A DNA stretch of 36,969 bases from Planctomycetota bacterium. GTDB taxonomy: Bacteria > Planctomycetota > Planctomycetia > Gemmatales > Gemmataceae. Made by a program: the position numbers and the translations under genes. Under the pieces are notes generated by a model. It was not told the DNA's origin. It saw nothing but the letters and a program-made list of their open reading frames with translations, and searched no databases. The stretch covers positions 1-36,969 of the forward strand of contig QWPF01000014.1 in the NCBI GenBank assembly GCA_003671255.1, given 5' to 3'. Shown piece by piece: positions 6,744 to 14,545 of the stretch (position 1 is the first letter of the stretch; each line of letters opens with the position of its first letter).

Positions 6744-8975
6744 TCAGAAAACTTCACAAACAACAATTTTACTACCTTCAACCAAGCATACTTTTATTTT
6801 AGCTCCCTGAACGATGAAACCGCCATCCGAGACCACATCCAGCCAATGATCACCAAACTTTGCTTTTCCCGAAGGATGCAACGAAGTTTCTGCAACACCG
6901 ATCGAACCTAATAAACCTGCCAACCCTTGATGCAACTCATCTTCTGCAAACAAAGGCTGATCATCATACTCGGGGGGTTTAAGAAAAAGTTTGCTGGTCA
7001 TCGGCATGGAAGGCAAAAATTGCGCAATAATAACCACACTTACCAAGGCCCCCATGCAACTAATGCCATAAGGAGCCATCGATTTTCCGAGTCCAACCCA
7101 TTCATCAGGGTTTTTGGGCCAATGACCATACGCTACTAATCCGAGGCTTCCTAAAACCAATAAAATTCCAGCAATTCCAGTAATGCCAAATCCGGGAAGA
7201 ATAAAAATTTCGACACCAATAAGAATCATTCCCAAGAAAAAAAGAAAGATTGCGAGCCAGAAAATCTGACCCGAAAACTGCGAGTGCGACCAGAAAAACA
7301 AAACAAAGAAGAACGCTGATAAAACTCCGGGCAGGCTTATCCCAGGCATCTTAACTTCAAGTATAAGACAAGTGATTGCAAGCATGATCAGAACCACCCG
7401 AGTCCAGGGATGGGTCAGAAACTCCGCCAACTCATCCAGCCAATCCGTTCCTGAAATAGGTACGCTTTCCATCTTGAAGTTTTCAGAAAGTAATGCACTT
7501 TCAACATCCTTTGCCACGGTATTTACCATCCCTATTCTTGAATCGGTTGCCTGCTCCGCCCGAAGTCGCAACGGTTTGTTTTCATCTTCCTTGGAGAAGG
7601 GCTTAATTTGTAATTCAAGTTTAAGCGCAGGTTGATTGACCAAATCTTCAGAATCGATCAACTTGGTTTCACCTGTAACTTTGTGAACCACCAACGCTAT
7701 TCTGCTTGATGAATTCAAAAACGCCTCTGCTAATAATTTAGCTTCCAGCTTGCTTGCGATTTTTTCCTGCAGCAAATCCTCTAATTGAGTGCGCAGCCTC
7801 AACCGGGTTTCTGGATTAGAAATCAGAGCATCATCCAACGGCCCTAGCGAGGCGCCCTCTTCCATGATGATTTTCGAACAAGCAAGCGACATGATTAGCG
7901 ATAGGTCTCTTGCCCGCGTGGTATGAAAAGCAATCGTTTTAATGGGATTAACGCGGGATGACTTTTCCAGATCACGAATAAAGCTGGCAATCTCAAGCGC
8001 GGACTCCGCCATTCCTTGGCCACACTCAAACTGCAAAATCAGACAGTTGGCGCCCTGCCCTACGGCCCTGCTTACCCTGCGCTTGAATCGCTCAAATAAC
8101 TCGGGGTTAATCGGTCCCGTCAACACGATACGCCAAGGCACCAACTCCCGATTAGAAACCGTTGCGTCGCCCAGACTTTTTGCAGATAATCTAAGAATTG
8201 CAGCAAGTGCACCAAGAGTTTCCGCAGGTTCCTGCTCAGAAATGCCAAAAGTTTTAGCGGCTGCAAAATCGTAACGCCCCTCTTTTCCCGCCTGCAAAAC
8301 AATTTCACCTTGTGGATCTTCACCACGCTCGACAAAAATTTCCCTGCCCTTGGGGTTGGTGGCTTTAACTATCACCAAATCTGGTGCGTACATTTTCCGA
8401 ATCACCACCCGGGCAAATCTTCCTGCAGTTATTTCATCGTAGGCCGTTCGTATGGTGTTACTCAAAAATTCCCCGCTATCACCTACCACTCCGCCCACTA
8501 GCGCATCTTTAGAATAATAAATATTGTCGCAAGCAAGCAAAGGAAGCACCCCGTGCCTTTGCACCTCGCCATGCACCCAACCAAAAATCGTCAAACTGCC
8601 CCGATTTTTTAACAGGCGCAAGGATTGTGCGAGATCGTAAGCAGGGCCAAACTCAGAGGTGAAGGCTTTTCCCTGGGGATTAAAGTCAAGGATCAATTTG
8701 AAAACCGGCCGTTCTGCAGCGGGAACACCCTTCGTCTCAAGAATGAATTTGTCCAATGCCTCGAGAGCAAGATTGCGGATCCTTTTAGCAGCCTCGCTTT
8801 CAAAAGGAGTCGCTACAGGTATGACCACCGCAGGAAAAGGGGCGTTTGCAATTACATTTGAACTAAAGAAAAATGCGAAACCGATGAAAGGCATCAAGAA
8901 AAAATCACAGATGGCTAATCCAAGATATTTTAATTCTGCACAGAACTTCATCGATATTCCCATGGGATGTTTCAT
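6744..8975 (-). CDS. long NfeD protein with two degenerate ClpP-like domains
   Basis: The protein has 743 residues. An N-terminal hydrophobic stretch (about 16-45) is a signal or anchor. Two ClpP/crotonase-like domains follow, about 48-265 and 280-470. A membrane region at 523-660 carries the NfeD pattern EIFILPGFGITGIAG, and an OB-fold lies at about 680-743. Active long NfeD proteases have a serine in a pattern like SAGAYIALA before a DxIxM strand. Here the matching segments are RHGVLPLLACDNIYY (R140) and DLSLIMSLACSKIIM (D357), so both nucleophile positions appear lost. The start may also be one of the ATGs at 8963 or 8951; GGGA precedes the latter. A 6-bp inverted repeat (6727-6742) follows the stop and could attenuate transcription towards the short NfeD. 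The gene corresponds in position to yqeZ of Bacillus. Confidence 0.85.
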   Translation of the reverse strand: MKHPMGISMKFCAELKYLGLAICDFFLMPFIGFAFFFSSNVIANAPFPAVVIPVATPFESEAAKRIRNLALEALDKFILETKGVPAAERPVFKLILDFNPQGKAFTSEFGPAYDLAQSLRLLKNRGSLTIFGWVHGEVQRHGVLPLLACDNIYYSKDALVGGVVGDSGEFLSNTIRTAYDEITAGRFARVVIRKMYAPDLVIVKATNPKGREIFVERGEDPQGEIVLQAGKEGRYDFAAAKTFGISEQEPAETLGALAAILRLSAKSLGDATVSNRELVPWRIVLTGPINPELFERFKRRVSRAVGQGANCLILQFECGQGMAESALEIASFIRDLEKSSRVNPIKTIAFHTTRARDLSLIMSLACSKIIMEEGASLGPLDDALISNPETRLRLRTQLEDLLQEKIASKLEAKLLAEAFLNSSSRIALVVHKVTGETKLIDSEDLVNQPALKLELQIKPFSKEDENKPLRLRAEQATDSRIGMVNTVAKDVESALLSENFKMESVPISGTDWLDELAEFLTHPWTRVVLIMLAITCLILEVKMPGISLPGVLSAFFFVLFFWSHSQFSGQIFWLAIFLFFLGMILIGVEIFILPGFGITGIAGILLVLGSLGLVAYGHWPKNPDEWVGLGKSMAPYGISCMGALVSVVIIAQFLPSMPMTSKLFLKPPEYDDQPLFAEDELHQGLAGLLGSIGVAETSLHPSGKAKFGDHWLDVVSDGGFIVQGAKIKVCLVEGSKIVVCEVF

Positions 8976-8983
8976 ATCAGTTA

Positions 8984-10672
8984 TTATATCTTCTCTGAGG
9001 CATTTGATTCAAATTCTTCTTCGATCGCCAACTTTTCACCCGTCAAAGTTTCGTCTGCTGCTTTGCCATACTTCGATAACACCAGCAATAACCCAGCACA
9101 GATCAAATACCCACTAGCCCAATGATAGGGTGATTGCACTTTAACCGCATCAAGAAAAGGCTTATCAATCGAAGCGAGTATGGTCCAAGGAAATCCCACT
9201 GCTTCGTCCGCCAAGGGTGAATGTATGACCCCAAATAATGATAATAATGCAGCTACAAAACAATAACAACTGGCTTTGGACATCTTATCATCAAGAATGG
9301 AAACCATCATTGCAGCCCACAACATACCGGAAATAAGAAACCCGTTGGCAAGGCAACGAAGCGTTTGAATCGCATTAATAGCGTCAGGCCTTTCGGGCAA
9401 AAGTGGAGCGTAAATACTTTTGATCAACAGCAAACCAAGGTAGGCAAGGGAAGGAAGCATAGCCAGTGCAAGCGCAGGGTAATGTTTGGGGTTAACCACC
9501 CGGAAGGTTTGGGAAGTGATTTCAATTCCAACAAAAATAAGAATGGGAAAAAGCACCACTTTGGGAAGTACATGAAAAAGTACGGTCAGGCCACCCATGA
9601 AACCTGCCAACCCGATAAACAAAGCGGTAAGTAAAGTATACCCTGCCCGAGCGCCCATTTTCTTGTAGGCGGGCTGCCCGATATAAGGCGTGGTTTGAAT
9701 TACGCCACCTGCAAAGCCTGCTACCAAGGAAGAGATCGCCTCCACAAAAAGCACAGACCTTGTGTCATACTCATCACCTGCAGAAGCAGCACTTTCGGTG
9801 CAATCAATGCCCCCTATTATGGTTGCCAATGCAAATGGGAAAATCATTGGCATTCGACCCAACACCTCGTAAAAAACGGTGTTCCACCACTGCGAATCAC
9901 CCATGGAAAAAGCCCATGGGATTTGAAACCCAAAGTGCCCTGCAAATTCAAAGGGCTTGATCTCTGCAACAATACTGATGCCAAAAGTTTTTCCTACTAA
10001 AATCGAAATCGTATAAAGGGCTAACCCCAGCAACACCGAAAACAACGCCCCAGGAAATCTAAAGGGTAATACCCGATGGGCTAAAAGACATACGAGTATC
10101 ACTAAAAGGCAGGGCAAACCCACCACTGGCATGCCTGCTATATCTTCGCGTAAAGGCATAAATGAAATCAGAGTCAAGGCGATTGCCGCTAAAGAGCCTA
10201 GTAACCCAGCACGAGGAACCCATTGCCTTACAAGATTCCCGAAGGGCGAAAAAAAAACTTTGATCAATCCGGTAAGAATCAATACTCCCAATCCAACATT
10301 CCAGCCAAAGGTCATGGCTTGGTGGTGGTCCTCGGGATAAAGTTCATTGCCCTTTGCTAGTGCGGGAAGAAGCACCAAAAATGCCATCCCAAAAGTACTC
10401 GGAGTATCCAAACCCAAGGGCATTGCGGTGACGGTTTCGCTCTTGAGTTTTTTTGCAAGCCCCCATGCCATTAAGGTAAATGCAAGATCTCCTGCAAGTA
10501 CGCCCAGTGCCGTGCCAGGAAGCATGCGAGTCAGTACGAATTCAGGAGTATACCCATTGGGAATACCAGCAAAGGTTAAAAGGCTAAACAACGAAATCAT
10601 GACTGCGAGGTTATCGATGGACAAACCAAAAAAGGCGTTCCAATCGCCACGCGAAAACCATTTCATGTTCAT
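8984..10672 (-). CDS. NCS2-like (xanthine/uracil-type) permease
   Basis: The protein has 562 residues and is strongly hydrophobic, with about 13-14 predicted membrane helices. The N-terminal block GDWNAFFGLSIDNLAVM and the later MPLGLDTPSTFGM and GGIDCTESAASAGDEYDTR resemble the QPTG-like and motif regions of nucleobase/ascorbate-type (NCS2) transporters and their AzgA-like relatives. GGVIQTTPYIGQPAYKKMGARAGYT also fits this group. The substrate cannot be told from sequence; a purine or a related solute is the simplest guess. The next gene, long NfeD, starts 8 bases after the stop, so the permease is the probable first gene of the five-gene FloA/NfeD run. A GGA lies eight bases upstream of the ATG. 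Confidence 0.75.
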   Translation of the reverse strand: MNMKWFSRGDWNAFFGLSIDNLAVMISLFSLLTFAGIPNGYTPEFVLTRMLPGTALGVLAGDLAFTLMAWGLAKKLKSETVTAMPLGLDTPSTFGMAFLVLLPALAKGNELYPEDHHQAMTFGWNVGLGVLILTGLIKVFFSPFGNLVRQWVPRAGLLGSLAAIALTLISFMPLREDIAGMPVVGLPCLLVILVCLLAHRVLPFRFPGALFSVLLGLALYTISILVGKTFGISIVAEIKPFEFAGHFGFQIPWAFSMGDSQWWNTVFYEVLGRMPMIFPFALATIIGGIDCTESAASAGDEYDTRSVLFVEAISSLVAGFAGGVIQTTPYIGQPAYKKMGARAGYTLLTALFIGLAGFMGGLTVLFHVLPKVVLFPILIFVGIEITSQTFRVVNPKHYPALALAMLPSLAYLGLLLIKSIYAPLLPERPDAINAIQTLRCLANGFLISGMLWAAMMVSILDDKMSKASCYCFVAALLSLFGVIHSPLADEAVGFPWTILASIDKPFLDAVKVQSPYHWASGYLICAGLLLVLSKYGKAADETLTGEKLAIEEEFESNASEKI

Positions 10673-10859
10673 TTCAAATCCTTAGTAATAAAAGTCGTCA
10701 TGTTAATAGGATCCCTACTATTAATGAGATTATTATCAATTCATGGCTTTAAAGCGAAAAGAAAAAAGAAAGGTAACCACACTCGCTGCCTAAAAGGAGC
10801 TGGTTAAAATAGTAGTGGTGGTAACGATTATTCCAATAAAAGGACTTACTTCAAAAAAT

Positions 10860-10873
10860 TTAACATTTGTTAA
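10860..10873. promoter_or_regulatory. 14-bp palindrome, operator candidate
   Basis: TTAACA-TT-TGTTAA is a perfect 6-bp inverted repeat with a 2-base centre, the size of a typical dimeric-regulator site. It lies about 180 bases before fabF and close to the divergent permease promoter region. In AT-rich DNA it could arise by chance. Confidence 0.3.
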
Positions 10874-10900
10874 GCAAATAGGATTCACTAAACCTATTGC
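10874..10900. promoter_or_regulatory. inverted repeat GCAAATAGG...CCTATTGC
   Basis: The arms AATAGG (10877-10882) and CCTATT (10893-10898) are separated by ten bases. They extend with flanking GC pairs across one unpaired A, giving eight possible pairs. It lies next to the palindrome at 10860-10873. It could be an operator or a leader hairpin; there is no direct evidence of function. Confidence 0.25.
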
Positions 10901-11004
10901 GCATCAAGTTTAAATATGGGTAATATGGGATATATAAGGATATGCGAGAAGATTTAGCATAGGAAGCTTAGTAAGTATAGGCGTTTTGGTTTGCTACTTT
11001 AGTT

Positions 11005-11018
11005 ACGAGGAGGCTCGT
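11005..11018 (+). promoter_or_regulatory. hairpin carrying AGGAGG upstream of fabF
   Basis: ACGAG (11005-11009) and CTCGT (11014-11018) can pair around a GAGG loop. A perfect AGGAGG (11008-11013) spans the end of the stem and the loop. It is 18 bases from the in-frame TTG at 11032 and 33 bases from the ATG at 11047, too far to serve either directly. It may be a leader structure or a ribosome standby site. Confidence 0.35.
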
Positions 11019-11046
11019 TCAGCGATTTTCGTTGGGCGTTTCTATC

Positions 11047-12333
11047 ATGCGAAGAGTTGTTGTTACAGGCTTAGGAGTTGTTGCTCCAAACGGCATAGGC
11101 AAAGATGCATTCTGGAAGAATTGCGTTGAAGGAGTTAGCGGCGTTGGCCCTATTAAAACTTTCGATGCCTCTTCCCACCCTGTAAAAATCGCTGCAGAAG
11201 TTCCTGATTTTAACCTCGATTCTTTCATCCCCCACGAACACCGTAAAAGCATCAAGATCATGGGCCGTGCCGCAAAGTTTGGCGTCGCTGCTTCAGGCAT
11301 GGCAATCAGCGACAGCGGACTCGATCTAAACCGAATTGATCCCGAACGACTTGGCGTTATCATGGGCACCGGCCTAGTTCCCATGGATCTTCCCGACATC
11401 GCACCCCTGCTTGCAGAAGCATGCAATGGAAGCGGATTCAGACCCGAACACTTGGGCAAACAAGGGGCAGGCGCATTGTTCCCCCTTTGGATTTTAAAAT
11501 ATCTCCCCAACATGGTAGCTGCTCATATTTCGCTTATTCATGGAGCAAAAGGGCCTAACAATACCATCACCACTGCATGCGCTGCTGGAACTCAAGCCGT
11601 AGGCGAAGCTTTCAGACTTATTGCAAGAGACGATGCAGACTTTGTATTGGCAGGCGGCGCGGATAGCAGAATCGACCCTCTTCTTTTTCTCGCTTACTCC
11701 TCCATCGGTGCTCTTAGCCCCGCCAACCGCGAAGCTTCCGAAGTTTCACGACCCTTTGACGGGCAACGCGATGGGTTTGTATTAGGCGAAGGGGCTGGCG
11801 TTCTTTTACTTGAAGAATATGAACATGCCCGAAAACGAGGCGCAACCATTTACGCAGAAGTTACCGGACTAGGCAGCAGCTTTGATGCTTATGCAGTAAC
11901 CAAACCCGACCCCGAAGCGGGTGGCGCTTCTCGTGCAATTAAGTGGGCTCTTCGTGAAGCAAAACTTGATACCGATGATGTTGACTATATCAATGCTCAT
12001 GGCACCAGCACCCGTTTGAATGATCAAATGGAAACCATGGCAATCAAACAAGTGTTTGGCGAAAGAGCGAAAAAGCTGCCACTATCCTCAATCAAATCCA
12101 TGATTGGTCACTTGATCGGCGCTGCTGGGGCAGTCGAAGCTGTCGCAATGGCATTAACCTTAAAGCAGGGTGTACTACCACCCACCATCAATCAAACCAA
12201 CTTCGATCCCAAATGCGATCTTGATTATGTTCCAAATAGTGCGCGCGATAAAAAGGTTCGTACAGCGCTTAGCACCAGCTTTGGGTTTGGTGGCCAGAAC
12301 GCTGCGCTAGTAATGCAAAGCCTTTCGAACTAA
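11047..12333 (+). CDS. fabF: beta-ketoacyl-ACP synthase II (FabF)
   Basis: The protein has 428 residues from ATG 11047, close to the usual 410-415. This start gives the family N terminus MRRVVVTGLGVVAPNG; an in-frame TTG at 11032 would add five residues. The Cys-His-His triad is present: C178 in TTACAAGTQ, H318 in INAHGTSTRLND and H355 in SMIGHLIGAAGA, plus the conserved lysine K350 and the GFGG loop near the C terminus. FabF condenses acyl-ACP with malonyl-ACP in fatty-acid elongation in the cytoplasm. No acyl-carrier gene or other fab gene is next to it, so it may be a second, specialised synthase or a stand-alone housekeeping copy. It converges on surE with a 13-base gap. Confidence 0.93.
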   Translation: MRRVVVTGLGVVAPNGIGKDAFWKNCVEGVSGVGPIKTFDASSHPVKIAAEVPDFNLDSFIPHEHRKSIKIMGRAAKFGVAASGMAISDSGLDLNRIDPERLGVIMGTGLVPMDLPDIAPLLAEACNGSGFRPEHLGKQGAGALFPLWILKYLPNMVAAHISLIHGAKGPNNTITTACAAGTQAVGEAFRLIARDDADFVLAGGADSRIDPLLFLAYSSIGALSPANREASEVSRPFDGQRDGFVLGEGAGVLLLEEYEHARKRGATIYAEVTGLGSSFDAYAVTKPDPEAGGASRAIKWALREAKLDTDDVDYINAHGTSTRLNDQMETMAIKQVFGERAKKLPLSSIKSMIGHLIGAAGAVEAVAMALTLKQGVLPPTINQTNFDPKCDLDYVPNSARDKKVRTALSTSFGFGGQNAALVMQSLSN

Positions 12334-12346
12334 GCCTATTCCTTGC

Positions 12347-13033
12347 TTAAAAAATACCCAAAAGGCTGATGGCAATCTTGCCAGAAAAGCATACATCCAC
12401 ATCGGTGCCCGGCTCTGCATGCCTTGAATGGTAATCTCCAGCATATTTAAAAGAATCACCCTCAACCCTAAACGCCAAAGGCAACGGAGATGTATTTGGT
12501 TTGCAAAAAACAAACTCTGGATCAGGGTCTGATTCCTCCAGATGGGGAAGGTTCACATTCCAATAAGTTCCAGGCTTGATCGGTTTTTCAATCAGATGCG
12601 TAACTATAGAACGGGCAAACTTTTCTGACCTAGCCCAATCCATGGGCGCCCCCCGCCTGCGATATTGCGAGATTGCAATACCCGGAATCCCATGAAATGC
12701 AGCTTCCCTTACCGCAGCCACAGTTCCAGAAATAAAGATATCCACCCCGAGATTTCCCCCTGCATTTATTCCGGAAACCACCCAATCAACCTTGGGCAGC
12801 AACGAATGCAATGCAACTCGCACACAATCCGCGGGCGTACCATCAACCGACATAATCCCTGGCCTTATCTGCTTTACCTGTAAAGCTTCATCTGTGGTAA
12901 CACGATGCCCGCACCCCGATAATGCCCCGGATGGCGCCACCACGGTGACCAAACCAAATCCCACCATGGCTTTTTCAAATGCCAGAATGCCTGGCGCATC
13001 CACTCCATCATCGTTCGTCAATAAAATTTTCAT
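12347..13033 (-). CDS. surE: 5'/3'-nucleotidase SurE
   Basis: The protein has 228 residues, slightly shorter than the usual 250. The metal-binding N terminus MKILLTNDDG (D8, D9), S39 in the SGALSG loop and N89 in WVVSGINAGGN are all present, as are GTPADCV and the SGTVAAVREAAF motif. SurE removes phosphate from nucleoside monophosphates and is linked to stationary-phase survival. The gene is transcribed away from the small gene at 13101, with 67 bases between the two starts, and towards fabF. Only weak purine-rich sequence is seen before its ATG. Confidence 0.93.
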   Translation of the reverse strand: MKILLTNDDGVDAPGILAFEKAMVGFGLVTVVAPSGALSGCGHRVTTDEALQVKQIRPGIMSVDGTPADCVRVALHSLLPKVDWVVSGINAGGNLGVDIFISGTVAAVREAAFHGIPGIAISQYRRRGAPMDWARSEKFARSIVTHLIEKPIKPGTYWNVNLPHLEESDPDPEFVFCKPNTSPLPLAFRVEGDSFKYAGDYHSRHAEPGTDVDVCFSGKIAISLLGIF

Positions 13034-13100
13034 ATTAGTAATACTCTTAGCCTTGGGTTCCTTAGAATGATGTTAGGCAATTTTAGTTGAAAGGTCGAAC

Positions 13101-13337
13101 ATGAATCAATATTCCGTTAGTGAACTTAAGTTAGTGTACCGGATTCTGCATAAGAATCTCGCAACACACATTGAATTGATGGACGCAGATTTTTTAAGCG
13201 ATTTGCAAACAATCCTGCAGAAAAAAGCGGTAGCAGATGGGATTGATATAGGAGATCATGGCGCCTGGGATGCATGGCTGGGCAATGAAGCAATCTCTTG
13301 CCAAATTCGAAATGAAAACAGAACTCAATTAAATTAG
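13101..13337 (+). CDS. small conserved-looking hypothetical protein
   Basis: The protein has 78 residues. GAAAGG stands six bases upstream of the ATG, and the gene fits between its neighbours without overlap, which supports it as real. It is mostly helical by eye, with a C-terminal block DIGDHGAWDAWLGN that looks like a conserved motif rather than random translation. No membrane segment, signal or metal-binding motif is seen. It is divergent from surE and convergent with the NPCBM gene (14-base gap). The function is unknown. Confidence 0.7.
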   Translation: MNQYSVSELKLVYRILHKNLATHIELMDADFLSDLQTILQKKAVADGIDIGDHGAWDAWLGNEAISCQIRNENRTQLN

Positions 13338-13351
13338 TGTAAGCAAAGGAT

Positions 13352-14545
13352 TTAATCTGCCAGAAAGAACAGGCATTCGCACCAGTTGATTTTTGATCCT
13401 AAAGATGCCTCGATAACCAAGGATAACTCCTTAGTGCCTGCTAAGGGCAAATTCAAGCTACCAAGGCCATCTTTCCAAGTACGACCAACCCAACTTGCAA
13501 TTACTTTACCGTCAGCCAAAATCTTGATATCGGCCCTGCCCTGCCTGCCCTCCACATCATCAAAACCAAAAAAGCCACACAACTTTTGATACTTCCCATC
13601 CAGAGGGAAAGTGATTGATGTACTTCCCATGGTTGAAAAGCCATTAGTATAAGAGGAACCAGAAATCAAAAAGTCAGAATTCTTGGTGGCTTTAACAGTT
13701 TTCGCTTCCATCGGAGTTTCAAAAAACGGTACTTGTCTCAGTTTAATGTTCTTAAGTTCTTGAATTCTAACAACACTTTTGCCCAAAATTACTGCGTGCT
13801 GAATTTTGGAAAGGGGAATGCGAACCTTCACGCCCTGCATCGTTTTACCTTCAAGAATTCCCATCGAAAGATTGAATTCCGCAAGCGTTATCCTTGTACC
13901 AGAATCCAAAACCAAACTCATCACTTCAATCGTTTGCTCTTTTTTAGAATTGTCATCCGAACTTAAACCAACCAAGGAGATAGAATCCGTTTTGTATTCG
14001 GGTTTGCTGGTTCCCGTATCAAGCACAACAGTTTTTGCACCAAAACTTTCAAGCACCCCTTCCACACGCTCTGCATTATTCAAAACAACGAAATCTTTGG
14101 CCCGAATTTCACCAAGTATTTTGTTGCGGTAGGAAACAGGGTCAAGAATACCCAGAGGATTTTTCAACCATATCATCTTGGTATCCAAAAGCGGAACTAG
14201 AGTTTTGCTCCCAGAAACAAAATCCAAACTTTCAACCTCAAAGCTATCATCCTTCATCAACAAATTTTCAAACTTAATGCAATCATCATTCAAAAGCCAT
14301 AAGGTGCGGGCCAGGGGCAATTTTGGAATTACAGAATTTTTCCGGGCAATATAAACAGGATTGGCAAGCGTAAAACTTTTCCCTTCTGCAGATTGCATTT
14401 CCAAACTATTGGTTGCAGGCATTCGCTGAATGCTGCCCTCTTTGATCGTTCCAACTCTATCACGAACAATAAATAATGGCTCTTGAGCACTTGCAAAAGT
14501 CGCCCAACAAGAAAAAAACAATGCTGTCTGAAGGAGTAATTTCAT
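13352..14545 (-). CDS. secreted NPCBM/NEW2-type carbohydrate-binding domain protein
   Basis: The protein has 397 residues. A signal peptide (about 1-20, ending SAQ) is followed by a beta-rich N-terminal and middle region. The C-terminal part of about 140 residues fits the NPCBM module. Typical signs are the SGSSYTNGFSTMGSTSITFPL segment (read in two parts), CGFFGFDD, DIKILADGKVIASW and the final ASLGSKINWCECLFF. NPCBM modules are thought to bind glycans and are abundant in planctomycete exported proteins. The start overlaps the stop of the alpha-toroid gene by four bases (ATGA), so the two are translationally coupled. This is the last gene of the eight-gene operon. It probably acts outside the cytoplasmic membrane. 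Confidence 0.75.
   Translation of the reverse strand: MKLLLQTALFFSCWATFASAQEPLFIVRDRVGTIKEGSIQRMPATNSLEMQSAEGKSFTLANPVYIARKNSVIPKLPLARTLWLLNDDCIKFENLLMKDDSFEVESLDFVSGSKTLVPLLDTKMIWLKNPLGILDPVSYRNKILGEIRAKDFVVLNNAERVEGVLESFGAKTVVLDTGTSKPEYKTDSISLVGLSSDDNSKKEQTIEVMSLVLDSGTRITLAEFNLSMGILEGKTMQGVKVRIPLSKIQHAVILGKSVVRIQELKNIKLRQVPFFETPMEAKTVKATKNSDFLISGSSYTNGFSTMGSTSITFPLDGKYQKLCGFFGFDDVEGRQGRADIKILADGKVIASWVGRTWKDGLGSLNLPLAGTKELSLVIEASLGSKINWCECLFFLAD

Larger units (their letters stand above)
10673..11046. other. AT-rich divergent intergenic region with several inverted repeats
   Basis: This region of about 370 bases lies between the permease gene (minus) and fabF (plus). It contains no convincing gene; a 16-codon frame at 10743-10793 has no ribosome site. 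It carries three inverted repeats that are listed separately. It probably contains both promoters, but I could not assign -35/-10 boxes with confidence. Confidence 0.5.

Noticed and set aside
10743-10793. 16-codon frame upstream of fabF (MALKRKEKRK...)
   Set aside because: It has no ribosome site, is very short and is only lysine/arginine-rich; it could be chance.
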